Shown here piece by piece: positions 11,041 to 23,196 of a DNA stretch of 64,000 nucleotides. Each line of letters opens with the position of its first letter. Within the stretch, counting starts at the first letter, position 1. The notes under the pieces were generated by a model that searched no databases, was not told where the DNA came from, and saw nothing but the letters and a program-made list of their open reading frames with translations. The stretch comes from Oreohelix idahoensis (taxonomy: Eukaryota; Mollusca; Gastropoda; Stylommatophora; Oreohelicidae), in the NCBI GenBank assembly GCA_024509875.1, contig JAMPIV010016225.1, forward strand, positions 62,001 through 126,000, given 5' to 3'. The translations under genes and the position numbers were made by a program.

Positions 11041-11900
11041 TTGGACGAGCTGAACCGACACACTTGAATAAAGTTTATTTTATCATAAAAAAATTCACCA
11101 CAATACATGAAATAATCACATATAAAAACACATAAGTTAAATGAATTACTAAGAGAATAATAGATTCATAGGAGTAATCCTTTCCCCCTCTGTTGAGCCA
11201 CGATCCTGTTAGAAGAAAAGTTATAGCCCCAAAGAGTCACAGATTTATCCGCTATGGTCTAAATTTTCCCTCTATGGTTAAGAACAGAGTTGTTATGTTA
11301 AATCTATTCCAATAGGAAAATATCATTTAGCAACAAACTTGCATAAAGAAATACAAAGTTATTAAATGAGTTATTACATGAAAGAATTATTTATCCTGCA
11401 TTCGCTCGCTCTGACAAACAAACTGTGATCACAGAACACACACAATCAACCTTACCAACAGGTTGCATTCACCACCTCTGGAAAAATTGATTAAAGAAAC
11501 ATGCAGCCCATCGGCTGTTGGTTGTCTGTCGAATCAAGCCCCAGCTTCTCCAACCGACTAATTAATCAAATGTTGGGAAGCGCTAGATTCAATATATTTT
11601 AAGCAAGATGCTGTTAAATGTTACTTCAAATTTTGTCCAGGTAGGAAATAATTATGGAATCAACTGGTCACAGGATACAGTAGCGGGAATTCTTTAATCG
11701 TTTCGTCGATTTCCAGGTAAACAAATTCTATTACAGGATCAATCTTCTTCACAACACGTGGTCGTTATATAAGTACTGTTAATGTTTGCTTTAGTCGCCA
11801 CCACAGGCTGCCTGTATATGAACTTTGGAAAACCGAGAACTCTGGATATTCTAATAGTCCAGTTAGCATTTATTCTTAAGTCTTTTAGGCCGGTGCTATG
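11041..11900. other. spacer with no recognised gene
   Basis: AT-rich spacer between the LINE fragment and the LTR of element C. No open frame of note, repeat or RNA gene seen. Confidence 0.5.
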
Positions 11901-12449
11901 TGTTGTGGACGTTGTTATGGTGTTGTTACCAGTGTGTTGCCACCAATTTTAGTGCCAGTTGCTTTCAGTGTTATTATGTGTTACCGTCTCTTGTTAACGG
12001 GGTTTTCTGATAGCTTCTAAAGTCAGTTCGTGCGGCAACATATGTTTGACATTTAATTCCTGCTTGTTTGATTTAACATCAATGTTCATTATTCTGTCCA
12101 TATAATAGTTGTGCTCTTTGTTTATAAATAATTCTCTAGGTTTAGAGCATATTGTGCCTTGGTTGGAATCGCGAATGATGGGCCAAAATTGTTTAACCTT
12201 CAACATCAATCAATGGACAAGTCCGTTGTAGTAAGAGTCCAACGAACACATTTAATCACATCATAATAAGACAGTTCATCATCATAAGGCAAATATAATA
12301 AATCGTCACTTGAGTTTACCTCCTTAAGTCGTCATAATGTCAGGCTATTTACACGTGATTCCGTGGATCGACAATCCGGTAATGAACAGCTTGACTTACG
12401 CGATTAATGTGACTTTGGATACTTCTTAATAAATATTGCTCCCTGTACA
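11901..12449 (-). repeat. 3' LTR of element C
   Basis: 549 bp in plus orientation TGTTGTGGACG...CCCTGTACA, aligned to 27073-27629 with 7 substitutions and one 8-bp indel (about 1.3% substitutions). Homology ends abruptly at 11901/27073 and five bases beyond the CA at the other side (TTATA in both). Same orientation as the partner LTR, with the element's coding blocks between them on the minus strand. Flanks do not show a 5-bp target duplication. Confidence 0.85.
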
Positions 12450-13108
12450 TTATATCCATTTTTAAACGTATTCCATTTCCTCAATGAGACATAAAATCGT
12501 ATCCACATCCAATAAGCAGACCCTGGTGCCGTATCATAAATAAATCCTTTACATAACTATCATCATCACGGGAGTCTTCAAAATAGCGTCCGTCTTGGAC
12601 CAAGGTTAACATAAAAAGGGTACAATTATAATGTTGCCACGTGTTAGCTTATCAACGCGACACGTCATCCTAAAACTAAGCAATTTATACTCTTCGCTTT
12701 CAACACCGAAAAGCGCGAAAACATAATATACATTAATTGCAATTTCAAAACCCAAATTGTGCAACTTTTACCCGAGCTCACTACAATAGTGGCTAATATC
12801 ATAGTTACTCTCGTAACATTCCCCTGGCCGACGGGGAAAAAAAAATCTATTCTATAGATTTTTTTTCCCTTATAGTTATATGAAAAAAGTAAAAATTTAA
12901 CAGATTATCGACCTACTTATCACGTAATATCGTCGAAGATTGTAGTCAAATTTGAGTTCATGTCAACAACTACGAAAAAAAAAAAATATGTCAAGTTAAC
13001 AGATAAAAATGTCAACTGTTAATGTGTCGACTAATCTATAAATAATTATGTCTCTAAATAAAATTATATATTAATTAAGAAGAGTGTGAAGTAGTAATCA
13101 ATATTATA

Positions 13109-14073
13109 CAGGGTGTCCATAAAGTCTCTTTACAATTTAACAAACTTATTACAAAGGCAAATGGAAAGACAAATATGTGGAAATTATTACAAAATGAGAA
13201 GTAGATACTGAAGTTTTTTTTGCCTCATTTAATAAACATCTATATGGGCACCATTAGTTGCACGAAGCACATCACGACGGTACTCGATTTCGCTGTTCAA
13301 TGGTGGCAATGGTATCAGTGATCTTTTGCTTTAGGTCAGTGATGTCCCATATCTTTGTTCGATACATGATATCTTTAACATAACCCCATAGAAAGAAGTC
13401 CAGGGGAGTGATATCTGGTAAACGAGGTGACCAGGGAATTGGGCCATCTCTTCCAATCCACCAGTCTGGAAATTTTGATTTAGGAACCCACGAACATGCA
13501 GTCCCCAATGTGGTGGTGCACCATCTTGCTGGAAAATGATGGTTGGTTGTAGGTCATCTAGTTGTGGTGCCACATATTCAGTCAAAAGGTCAAGGTAAAC
13601 ATTTGCAGTAATTGATGTCTCGTTAAAGAAAAATGGACCAATGATTCGATTGCACATGATCCCACACCACACATTCACCTTTGGACTATCTCGGTGAAGT
13701 TCCCTAGTCACATGGGGGTGTTCTGATCCCCAGATTCTCACATTATGTGTGTTCAGTTTCCCTGAAACATGAAAGGTTGCCTCATCACTAAAACAAACTC
13801 GGGTGAGGAACGTTTCATCCTCAGAAATTCGTTCCAGCATGTTAACTGCAAACTCTTTTCGTCTTGGTTTATCATTTGGCTCGAGTGCCTGTAAGAGTTG
13901 CACTTTGTAAGCGTACAATCGCAAGTTCTTGTGTAGGACTTTGTGCACTGTTGAACGTGGTAGCTCTAACTTTGATAACCACTGAGTACATAGAACAAAT
14001 CTGATTAAGATATCTCATCAATTGCCTTTGTAATAAATTTGTTAAATTGTAAAGAGACTTTATGGACACCCTG
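13109..14073 (-). mobile_element. 965-bp DD41D-type (rosa-like) Tc1/mariner element
   Basis: Terminal inverted repeats of about 52 bp start CAGGGTGTCCATAAAGTCTC at both ends with one mismatch, and TA flanks each end (13107-13108, 14074-14075). It sits in the 3' part of element C. At 965 bp it is shorter than a full transposon of this kind because part of the transposase N-terminus is gone. Confidence 0.9.
13272..13990 (-). pseudogene. DD41D-type transposase, N-truncated and frameshifted
   Basis: Cut-and-paste DDE/D transposase. The visible part starts within the DNA-binding domain (LPRSTVHKVLHKNLRL). Catalytic residues: D in CFSDEATFH, D in FQQDGAPPHW and D in TPLDFFLWGYVKD. One missing base near 13456-13460 moves the reading from the 13331-13948 frame to the 13272-13508 frame. 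Across that shift I count 41 residues between the second and third Asp, the spacing known for the rosa/DD41D group. The first helix-turn-helix is absent, so this copy could move only in trans. Confidence 0.85.
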
Positions 14074-14917
14074 TATTATAAACCAATAAACTATAAGATT
14101 AACTAAATGTAGTGTGTGAAGTATGTTATAGAATATAAATATACTTAAGTGAAATAAAGTAAGGTTTAATAGTTAAGGAAGGTAAAGAAATGTAAGGAAA
14201 AGTTAAGAAAAAGTTAAGAATGTATGAAAAGAAAGTAATAATAAGTTACCAGATTAGGATAGATGTGCGTAAGGAAAGAATATTGAAGTAAATATAATTA
14301 AATTAATCTACTAATTAACGTTAATCACGTATTAATATGAAATGTCCATAACTATATTTATGCATATAATAATCTACAATTAATTAATTACAGTAGATGT
14401 AATTAGTGTGTGATACTGTATGTATAGAAATAATTATCTTCTGTTCATTTTATTTCATCAGAATAAATCCTCGAAATAAGTAATGTCAATTTCAACGAAT
14501 ACGCTGTCCTTCTATCGTATTGTTCCATCCATACCACTTGATGTAGTCCTGATTAATCCTTATTTACGACGAAAGTAGATGAAAATACATCTGTAAGTCA
14601 ATTTTCTCCTATTTTCACTTTGTAATTTGAATGAATAATATTTGAAGTCGCTTGAGTTACGTAAGGACACTAACCAAAGTCCGTGAACATTCAAACGAGG
14701 TCAATAATGTCAAGTGATTATTTGAAACTAAATGTTATTATTTTGAAGTACGAAGAATGTTTCTTTGTCAATTTATTTGACCTAGGATGTAAGGTTTTTT
14801 TTTTTTTTTAATTTGAAATTTCATCACGAAAATTCTTGTTTCGTTTGTGACAGACTTGATTTGTTTGTTCATTATCAGTTGTAGGTTTGTAGTCTCTTGA
14901 ATAAAGCTCTGTAAGTT
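14074..14917 (-). other. element C 3' untranslated region
   Basis: AT-rich, no open frame. Lies between RNase H and the 3' LTR; 12450-13106 is the other part of the same region, on the far side of the DD41D element. Confidence 0.5.
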
Positions 14918-16262
14918 TCAGTATAAAAACCAGTTTGAGTTTATTGAGTTATTTCTTTTCCATCGTTTTGTGACAAAGGATTGAGTGACAAAGTATCCGC
15001 TACCACATTTTCGTGTCCCGGAATAGCTTCGATGGTAAAATTGAAAGGCTGTAACAATATAGCGAAACGGGCCAACTTGGCGTTTTTTGTGGTTGGCTTT
15101 TCTGAGTGAAGCCACTGCCTTTTGGTCTGTCTGTATCACAAAAGGTGCGCCGAGCAAGAACTTCTCTAACTTCTGAATTGCCCAAACAACGCTTAACAGT
15201 TCTTTGTCGATGACTGAATATTTGCGTTCGGCAACGTTGAGTTTTCTCGATATGTATAGAGTTGGGTGAAGTACGCCGTCATGCTCTTGTAACAGGGTAC
15301 CTCCTAATCCGTAATTGCTCGCATCTGTACGGAGTAGAAACATTTTTTTAGTATCTGGTAATCTTAGAATAGGTGGCCTAGAGAAAAAAGATATAATTTT
15401 ATTAAACGTTGTCTCGCAGTCAGTTGTCCACTTAATTTTCGTAGGCATATCTTTCTTCAATAACGAAGACAAGACAGCCGTAATGGACGACAAGTTGGGA
15501 ATAAATCTACTATAATACTGGACAAGACCCAGTAAGCTCCTAACTTGTTTCTTTGTTTGTGGAACTGATAGTTTTAAAATCTTTGAAACATTTTGGGGAA
15601 TAGTTTGAATTTGTCCAGCCCCTATGATATGTCCAAGGAATGTTATTTCATGGAAGCCTATTTGCATTTTACTTGGTCTGGCAGTTAAGTTATTAGTTCT
15701 TAAAGTATCTAATACTGAACTTAAACCTATGAAATGTTCATCAAAAGAAGAACTGAATAGACAAATGTCATCAATATATGTGTTGATGTCTGATCTGCAA
15801 GATAAAATTTTTCGCATCATGCGAATGAACGTTGCAGGAGCGTTCATTAGCCCAAAAGGCATAACATTCCACTGGTAAAGACCTTGTGGAGTCGAAAATG
15901 TAGTGTAATATTTTGCTTGTTCAGTTAAGGGAATCTGCCAATATCCCTTGGTTAAGTCAATTTTAGTGAAATATTTAGCTGACGAAAGACGAGTAAGTAG
16001 ATCGTCAATCAGAGGGTGAGGTTCACTGTCTGGTACAGTTTGGGCATTAAGTTTCCTGTAATCTACACTTAGTCGTATATTATTGTCCTTTTTTCTAACA
16101 ATAACTAGTGGTGAAGCGAATGGGGAGTTACTATGTTCGATAATTCCTAATGCTAACAGCTGTTTAAGTTCTTGAGATGTTTTATCTTGAAAATGAATAG
16201 GGACGGAGTAAGGACGAAGTTTTATTGGTGTACTGTCTTTAATTAAGTATAATGTCGTGAGA
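14918..16262 (-). pseudogene. pol: element C reverse transcriptase and RNase H
   Basis: An open frame from about 16262 to 14918. RT: LRPYSVPIHF, PLVIVRKKD, YFTKIDLTKGYWQIPL, MPFGLMNAPATF and catalytic YIDDICLF (near 15770). The thumb (GFHEITFLGHIIG) and connection regions follow. RNase H: LLRTDASNYGLGG (first Asp), SVIDKELLSVVWA (Glu) and IQTDQKAV (Asp). The C-terminal ~60 residues no longer match RNase H and look frameshifted (near 15060). This block lies downstream of integrase on the sense strand, the reverse of ordinary Ty3/gypsy. Its upstream start is damaged near 16263-16300. Confidence 0.85.
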
Positions 16263-16299
16263 GATTATAGAAGTTCGACCTGGTATATCAGTCAAAACA

Positions 16300-17273
16300 T
16301 CAGAGTGTCTCTAAAAGTTTACTAATAGAATTATTTTCCTGTGAGGTAAGTGAAGATGAAATAGCAACATCTCTCCAAGATTCGGAAGATTGTAATTCCG
16401 GTATAGGAAAAGACATTTTTACCTCAGGAAATGATGATTCCTCTTCCTGAATTACAGAAAGACTAGAATATTGGCAAGACCCAATTGATTTGTCGTCTAA
16501 GTCTTGAAAAATAGATTGCAGATGTAGTGGACGAGTAAAGAACTCTTTCAACATGTTTATATGGTAAATTTTTTTCTGACCTTTTATGTCTAGTATGTAG
16601 TCGACGTCAGAAATTCTGTCTACTACCTTATAAGGACCATTCCAAGCGATCAGTAATTTATTATCCTTTCGTGGAAGTAGCACGAAAGCTTCGTCACCAG
16701 GAAATAACTGGTGTAGTCATCTATTTTTATTTTGAAATTGTCTAGCTTTGTCTTTCGCAGCCTCTGATGAAGCTGTTGCCATTTGGCAAGCCTCTATGAT
16801 TTGTTTACGTAAGTTAATAACGTATTCATAAGATGACTGTGTTTCCTGAGTCATCTCAGAGTCGAGTAGTAAGTCTTTAATAAGTCCCATTGGACCTCTT
16901 GGTGGAGCACCAAACACTAACTCGAACGGAGAGAAATCGGTTTGTTCATGCGGAATCTCTCAGTACGCGAACAAGACAGCTGGAATAGTTCTGTCCCAAT
17001 CTTGAGGATTGTTTACGGTAACTTTATGTAACAGTTGTTTAATGGTGCGGTTGAGCCTCTCAACTGAACCATTGCTCATTGGATGATAACCACTACTGAG
17101 ACTTCTTCCTATATTAAGTGTCTTCATTACTTCCTTCATTGTGTCAGACACAAATTGAGGTCCATGGTCCGAAAGTATTTTTTTTGGGGAAAGCCGAGCC
17201 TAGAAAATATCAATAGCAAAGCATCAGCTATATCAGATGTAATATTTTTAAGAGGTATAGCCTCTGGCCATCA
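16300..17273 (-). pseudogene. pol: element C integrase, core 3' half and C-terminal domain
   Basis: Starts mid-core at WPEAIPLK (about 17265), just after the insertion junction. An A8 run near 17190 shifts the frame before the second catalytic Asp (SDHGPQF). The Glu is in MSNGSVERLNR (about 17060). A TGA at 16960-16962 cuts the sequence after AVLFAY. The next piece has FELVFGAPPRGPMG; a further TAG lies at 16717. The 16683-16300 frame carries the GPF/Y-type C-terminal module (LIAWNGPYKVVDRI, KKIYHINMLKEFF), then an acidic linker that in this lineage leads into RT. Confidence 0.85.
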
Positions 17274-17278
17274 AGTGC
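17274..17278. repeat. 5-bp target duplication of the 5.9-kb insertion, left
   Basis: AGTGC, repeated at 23192-23196. It bounds an insertion with TGTAG...CTACA ends inside the integrase core of element C. Confidence 0.8.
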
Positions 17279-20200
17279 TGTAGCAAAGTTTGATTTGCTG
17301 GGGAGGTTATGATGGTATCCTAAAAGAATGAAATCCGTGTCTGTATTAACCATGTGAGGTCAAGCACATGTAGGCCCTGACTATAAATGATGATGATGAA
17401 TTATGTGCAGGGAACCTAACGCTACCTCCTTGATCTCACACGGTCACTATTTTGGCTCTAGTGTCCGGTGTATGATGTACCTAGTGTCTAGGGGAGAAAT
17501 GAAATGATGGTACTGTAGCCGTCGTTTGAGTATAGTTGGTCATCATATACGTAACTGTCTTATTAGAATGTTGGTTATGCGCTTGAATATTATATAGATG
17601 ACAGTTAGTTATTCTTGATTAAATCAGACGTGAATATTAATGAAGATGAAAGTACAAATAGTTCAAGTCACCACGGTCACACCAACACCAACAGTGTCGA
17701 GGGAAGGACACTGAAACTCATGATGGGTAAAGTTATAATCCACGGTTTATTTGACAAATCACGTTGACAAAAAGACGATACAACATCTTGCATATATTGG
17801 AAACTTCCTTTCTGATCAAATGGTAGGTAATGTTCCATCAGATACATGGTTAATCAATACAAAGTACATCAGCATAAATCTTGAAGATTCATCTTCCAAT
17901 AATGAATCGTTGGTTTCACAAATATTCTCTAAGACGGTTGACCTTTCAAGGACAATCTCTCCTCGTACAAACAATAGTATAGGATCCAATCAAATAGATT
18001 ATTCCCTCCTGTCTAGATTGACAATAGATTATGACTTCTGTATATCGTAATACAATCATTAATTTGAAATATATATCCTAGGCTGAACTTCTAATTTTTG
18101 GTTCACCTTCCATCAAAAGAGCCGTTAATAGTATGACGGCAAATTCCAATATTCATTAACGTAGATCCCGACATTTCAATCAACGAGTTTCAATATCAAT
18201 CTGCTCGAAGCTTTCAATGCATAAAATGATCAAGTCTGATCCATTCTGGTCCAAACGCATGAGGGTACCAGCTAGAGGTCGACTGGTAGAAGTTATGTCA
18301 ACGACGACAGTAATTCAATAAAAATATTAATCAATTATATCAATACCTTACTTTGTGATGCTGGGGCTATGTCTTGAGTGCAGTGAGCCGATCACCAAAG
18401 TAATAATCAATACGCCCGAACACAGGGGCTGAAAATATCAACAGACCATACTGTCTGGTAGGAATCCTGCTTCATTCTCCAAGCAGATACGTCATCTGCC
18501 TTTGTTTTACAACAAGCGCGTTAATTTCCAAAATCCCCCAAAATGTGCGTTCTCGTGCACAATAAATTTAATATACCAAACGTATTACTAATATCTCAAT
18601 TGGTGCGTACACTTTTAACAAAGACAGGACCTGAGACTGTCTATATTGTTAAAGTCTGTTAGGACTTAAAAAAAGGACGCAACAGGTACACAACACAAAA
18701 ACACTTTAATTTTCTATGAGGAAGTGAATAAAATCAGTGGTTAAGTTTTTCTTTAAAATGAATATTTTTTCTGTACAATTTAATCTGCCTGTCCAGCCAT
18801 ATCTTTTGGACAGGTCTTTGAAAATGAGGACAAGATAGTTTACAGAAAAGATCAACTAAAATATCTGGACTCTTTGTCCACTAACTATAAAGTCAATATA
18901 TATCTTTCCTGTTGGAATGTTCACAGCTTACACTTTATTCATCTAAGAGGGAGAGTCACTGTGTATGAGGGGTTGTAGTTTCATCATACCCCATAAACTT
19001 CCTGAGTATGATTTGAAATACCAGTGTTTATTAAACGAAAGTGTCAGATATACCCAGATGCTTAACACATCACCTGGGATTCCTTGAAGAATGATAATAC
19101 AGTATGAAGTTGCAGAAAATCTCAATCTCTTAAAATGCCCAAGCTCCTCCCGTTATCTTTTGACAGCATAAACGAATGGTCGGAGACTTGATGGCTTTAT
19201 TCTCACTTAGCAGGTTTCCTGTTACCGGCTGGCAACAGGAAATAAAACCTCTGCAACAAAAGGACACCCTGGCCTTTTATATCTGATCACTTATTATATT
19301 TATTATTTTCCTACGGTGATATAGGGTCAGCCTCGCGTGCATTACAGGTGCACTCGCCCCTAATTTTACATGACTCACACCTTGCTGTGACCACACCTCA
19401 GGTCCCTATGGCAGATACGCCACTGTACGTTTACATAGTTTTCCTCAATAAAATAATGTGGAGTAACCACATTTCCTTTGGTATGATTTTCTCTTCTTTT
19501 CTTTTTTAAAAATAAATGCTTCAGGCATGTTGAACAGTGTTCATGGAACACCGAGGCTTATTAATATTCTAATGCAATAATATGAAAGCACAATCATGAC
19601 AACATACATCAGTTAGATACATTTCAATGTGAGGACTCAACAATGTCTGCTCCGGCACGTCCTTCACTTTTCCCAATAGCAGTATCTAACTTTGGCAGGG
19701 GGATTAAACATATTAAATTCATAAAGCGTTCTTACCACAAATAACAAGAAATATAAACAAATGACGCTGACTTGCAAAGAAGTGGCCTCAGTTTCTTCTG
19801 CACTGTCCAGACTGTGAATACTTCTTTATTTAATTTTACAATTAACACAGCTGATCTCAGCGTATTTGAATGAAAAGTTTTGTTCAACTGGCACTGAGCA
19901 GCGAAAGCTTGTTGCTAATATTTATTAGCACTGGCCAATCGAAAGCTTGCGACTACCCGAATTCAAATGTAGTTTTTGAAAAACAAAAATAATTCCAAAC
20001 AAACTCGGTGTCTGGTAGTCGATTGGCCAGCCTGCCTTAGTTATGCCAATACAAAAAGATGTTTCGTTTTGGATTACATTTTTCCTACCGCTCCCCTCTC
20101 CTCCTATACTCTTGTTACCCAAGCGAATTTGAATTACCTCAATGCCTCTTTTCTAAGCTGCCGTCCCCACTAACGTTATGAAAAACAAGCAGGAACAACA

Positions 20201-20596
20201 GTCTGTCTGGTCGCGCATCCGTAGACATTTAGTATTTTCTCAATAACTTGGCTAATAATTTGACTACCATTAATATTAAGACATATTTGTGCTCAGAATA
20301 CACTAAGCTACACGAATATATAATTTTTATGACTATATTCATTTTCGTTTAGATTTTCAGTTTTGTCACTGACAGTCGTTAATTATAACTTTTTACATAA
20401 ATCTACCATCTTGTCCCCCTCCTTCTGTCTCACTTTTTAATTTTTCAAATAAACCAACTTATTTTGTGACGTCACAACTACACTACGCGTCGAGAATTTA
20501 AACTGTCTGTGTGTGTATATCCGTTAGCTTTGCCACAGCGTGTATATACTATTAGTCTCGCGTGCAGAACGACGCGGGTTTTGGCATGCCTTGGTA

Positions 20597-22791
20597 TAGC
20601 ACGTTTCACTAGCTTTGCCCAACTTCAAAATGCTATATCTCAGCGAATATATAACGCATATAAGTGAAATTTTGTGTGTGAATTTGAAATGGTATAGACC
20701 CTATGAATTAAATTTTTCATTAAAATGCGGCCATTGGTTTCAATTTTCGTTTCTTTGCGATATAATATAAAATCCTACTTGCCAACACACATCACACGCA
20801 CACATATTGAAATGTCTACAGTAAATTATACGACCTCATTTGCACATTTTTGGTTTATCAAGCAATTGGCATGATTTTTGAGTGAAATTGCGTGAAATCG
20901 CACTTCTTGAACATAAAACAGTTTATATCCGGTGCAACGCACACATTGTCAATCAGAGGTGTGTCTACAAAAATTATTGTGTGGTTAAGAAGGAAAAATG
21001 AGTCTGCGAGTACAGTTTATGACATTACAGCAAATCACAAATAGGATTTTTAAGTATTTCTGCAATGTAGCTACTCGAGGAAAACTATATCATTCTATTT
21101 CAAACCCACAAAAGAGTACTATTCACGCCTTGGGGATAAGCAAACGATCATTGCACCGCTGAATAGCGACATCTGAAATGTCTAATTCCAGTGTTTTACA
21201 CACGAAAATTAGGCCAAGAGTGGTGGATAATTTTGACAGAGAATTGATCCGCAGAGAAATTTGCAATATGTTTCACAATAATGAGGCAGTGACTTTAAGG
21301 AAATTGAAAATTTGGTTAAGAAAGAATAATGACATTGATATTTCCAAATCTACGTTATGGAGGACTATTGGGAGTTTGGGATTCACTTTTAGAAAATATG
21401 TTGGTGGTAGAAACCTTATTTGTGAGAAGCCTCATATAGTTGCAATGAGAAGCAAATATTTACGCGAGGTCAGAGAAATGAGAGGAGATTGTTATGATTT
21501 TGTGTATTTAGATGAAACTTGGATCAATGCGCACCACAGTAATGAACGAGAATGGCAATCATCTGATGGAACAACTAAGAGACTAGTACCAAGCAGCAAA
21601 GGACAGCGCCTAATAATTGCACATCCAGGAAGCAGCCATCATGGGCTTCTAAATAATACTGAACTCATATTTGTTTCAAAATCCACAGATAATAGGGATT
21701 ACCATGCAGAGATGAATGGCAAGATATTTCAAGATTGGATTGTGAATCATGTACTTCCTTCCTTGGATAGACCGTGGTGTTTGATAATGGACAATGCCTC
21801 ATATCACAACGTTGTGGCACCAGAAGATAAAGTTTCTAATTCACCAAGTATTAAAGATGTAATAAAGATTTGGCTGACCATAAACAACATTCCATTCAAC
21901 GAAATGTCCATGAACCTGAATTACTTGGAATTGTAAAAAAAGACACAGCATACAAAGATATTTCACATAGACAAGGCAATCCATGAACATGGTCACAGAT
22001 GTTTAAGAATACCTCCTTACCATTCTCACTTAAACCCAATAGAATTAGTATGGGCTAAAATTAAGGAACAGGTAGCAACAGAAAATAGAGCGTTCAAATT
22101 AAAAGATGTTGAAATACTTATAAAAGCCGCCATCTCCAATATAGCCAGGGATTATTGGAAGAAAAGTGAGAACCACGTGTTACAAGAGGAAGAGGAATAT
22201 TGGAAGAATGATGGTTTGTCCATTCAGCCGAGATTGATTTTCAATTTCTCAGAGACATCTGATTATGATTCGGATGAAGTTTAATTTCTTTAAAGATGAC
22301 CTTACCGTTATTTACAAGCACATTAGAGGAGCAACGTTCCATTATGATATTTATGAACCGCAAAGAGATGATACCCATTGAAATAATTAGATCAAGGAAG
22401 GTCCAGTTTGGTAGCGCATTAAATGTCAATGACAAACAATGTCACGAGTATTTCGCATGCAGATCATTTAAGAAATCATCTTCAACACGTATTCAATTGC
22501 AAACGTGATGGCCACATTATTGTAATAGTAGACACGCCTATGCCTAATCAATTCACAGAATCTGTGCATGAAGTGGTAAAATTTCTTTTCTCGATACACA
22601 ATAATTAGTATGCCGACAAAGATCAAAGAATTTCATCCGTTTATGGGAACTGGACAAGATGCACAGATATAAAGTATATATTTGTTGGGTCTAACCCAAT
22701 ATAACATCGTATGCAAAAAATGGCATTAATACGTTAGACGGTTAATCAGATAATTACATTTGTTTGAGGGCAAAGCTAGTGAAACGTGCTA
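20597..22791 (+). mobile_element. 2.2-kb long-spacer DDE transposon (Sailor/DD82E-like)
   Basis: Perfect 24-bp terminal inverted repeats (TAGCACGTTTCACTAGCTTT... at 20597; mirror image ending at 22791) flanked by TA (20595-20596, 22792-22793). It carries one transposase on the plus strand. Nested inside the 17279-23191 insertion, itself nested in element C. The AT-rich stretch 22296-22605 after the transposase has short frames in two phases with no known domain. Confidence 0.9.
20998..22284 (+). pseudogene. IS630/Tc1-like transposase with unusually long second spacer, two nonsense codons
   Basis: One frame runs from ATG 20998 to TAA 22284 (428 codons) with internal TGA at 21160-21162 and TAA at 21934-21936. 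The N-terminal helix-turn-helix half (ALGISKRSLHR) precedes the first stop. The second DNA-binding half (LRKLKIWLRKN, ISKSTLWRTIGSLGF) follows. Catalytic motifs: YLDETWINAHH, LIMDNASYHN and HLNPIELVWAKIK, so the triad is D, D, E. Counting through the stop, 83 residues separate the second Asp from the Glu, far more than the 34-41 of mariner or Tc1 and close to the DD82E (Sailor) group as I know it. The C-terminus is acidic (EEEEYW, SDYDSDEV). Confidence 0.85.
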
Positions 22792-23191
22792 TAGCATTTT
22801 GCGTTAATGTATTACGTCGTCTCGTTATTGCTACTTAGAAAAAGTCAAAAAGACTACCAAATTTTGCGTTACTGTTGACAGATTACGTTACTTCAGACAG
22901 CAGTTTGGCGTTACATTTCTAACAAATCGTTAATTATAAGGCTAGGCTGCATTGTGTATGCAGCAGATCTGGCAAAATGTTAAATATTAGTAGTACGTTT
23001 TCGAAACCGAAACTAAAACGCGTTATATTTTTACCGTGGGATCGTTCTATAGGCTTTAGCACTGCACAAAAGGCAGTGTTGCTGGTGTCGAAGATGCCAA
23101 CCGTCAGACACAATCGGGCGGGTTTATTTATTATCATTTTATGACTAAAATCTTACTGAAATGAGCGATTATTCTCGCAGATTTTACTACA

Positions 23192-23196
23192 AGTGC
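23192..23196. repeat. 5-bp target duplication of the 5.9-kb insertion, right
   Basis: AGTGC, matching 17274-17278. Confidence 0.8.

Larger units (their letters stand above)
17279..23191. mobile_element. 5.9-kb insertion with TG...CA ends, likely large solo LTR or unidentified LTR-type element
   Basis: Begins TGTAGCAAAG and ends TTTTACTACA, giving a 5-bp terminal inverted repeat (TGTAG/CTACA), and is flanked by AGTGC on both sides. Without the nested transposon (20597-22791 plus one TA) it is about 3.7 kb. I found no internal copy of either end, no protein domain and no gag or pol, so a solo LTR of a large-LTR family is plausible. GGCCTTTTATATCTG near 19272 could be a TATA element. A 12-bp inverted repeat (CTGGCCAATCGA at about 19930, TCGATTGGCCAG at about 20019) is present. 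The frame at 17751-18050 matches nothing I recognise. Confidence 0.6.

Noticed and set aside
21934..21936. Frameshift at the A7 run in the long-spacer transposase
   Set aside because: Reading on in the same frame past the TAA gives the expected motifs up to 22284, so this is a nonsense codon rather than a frameshift.
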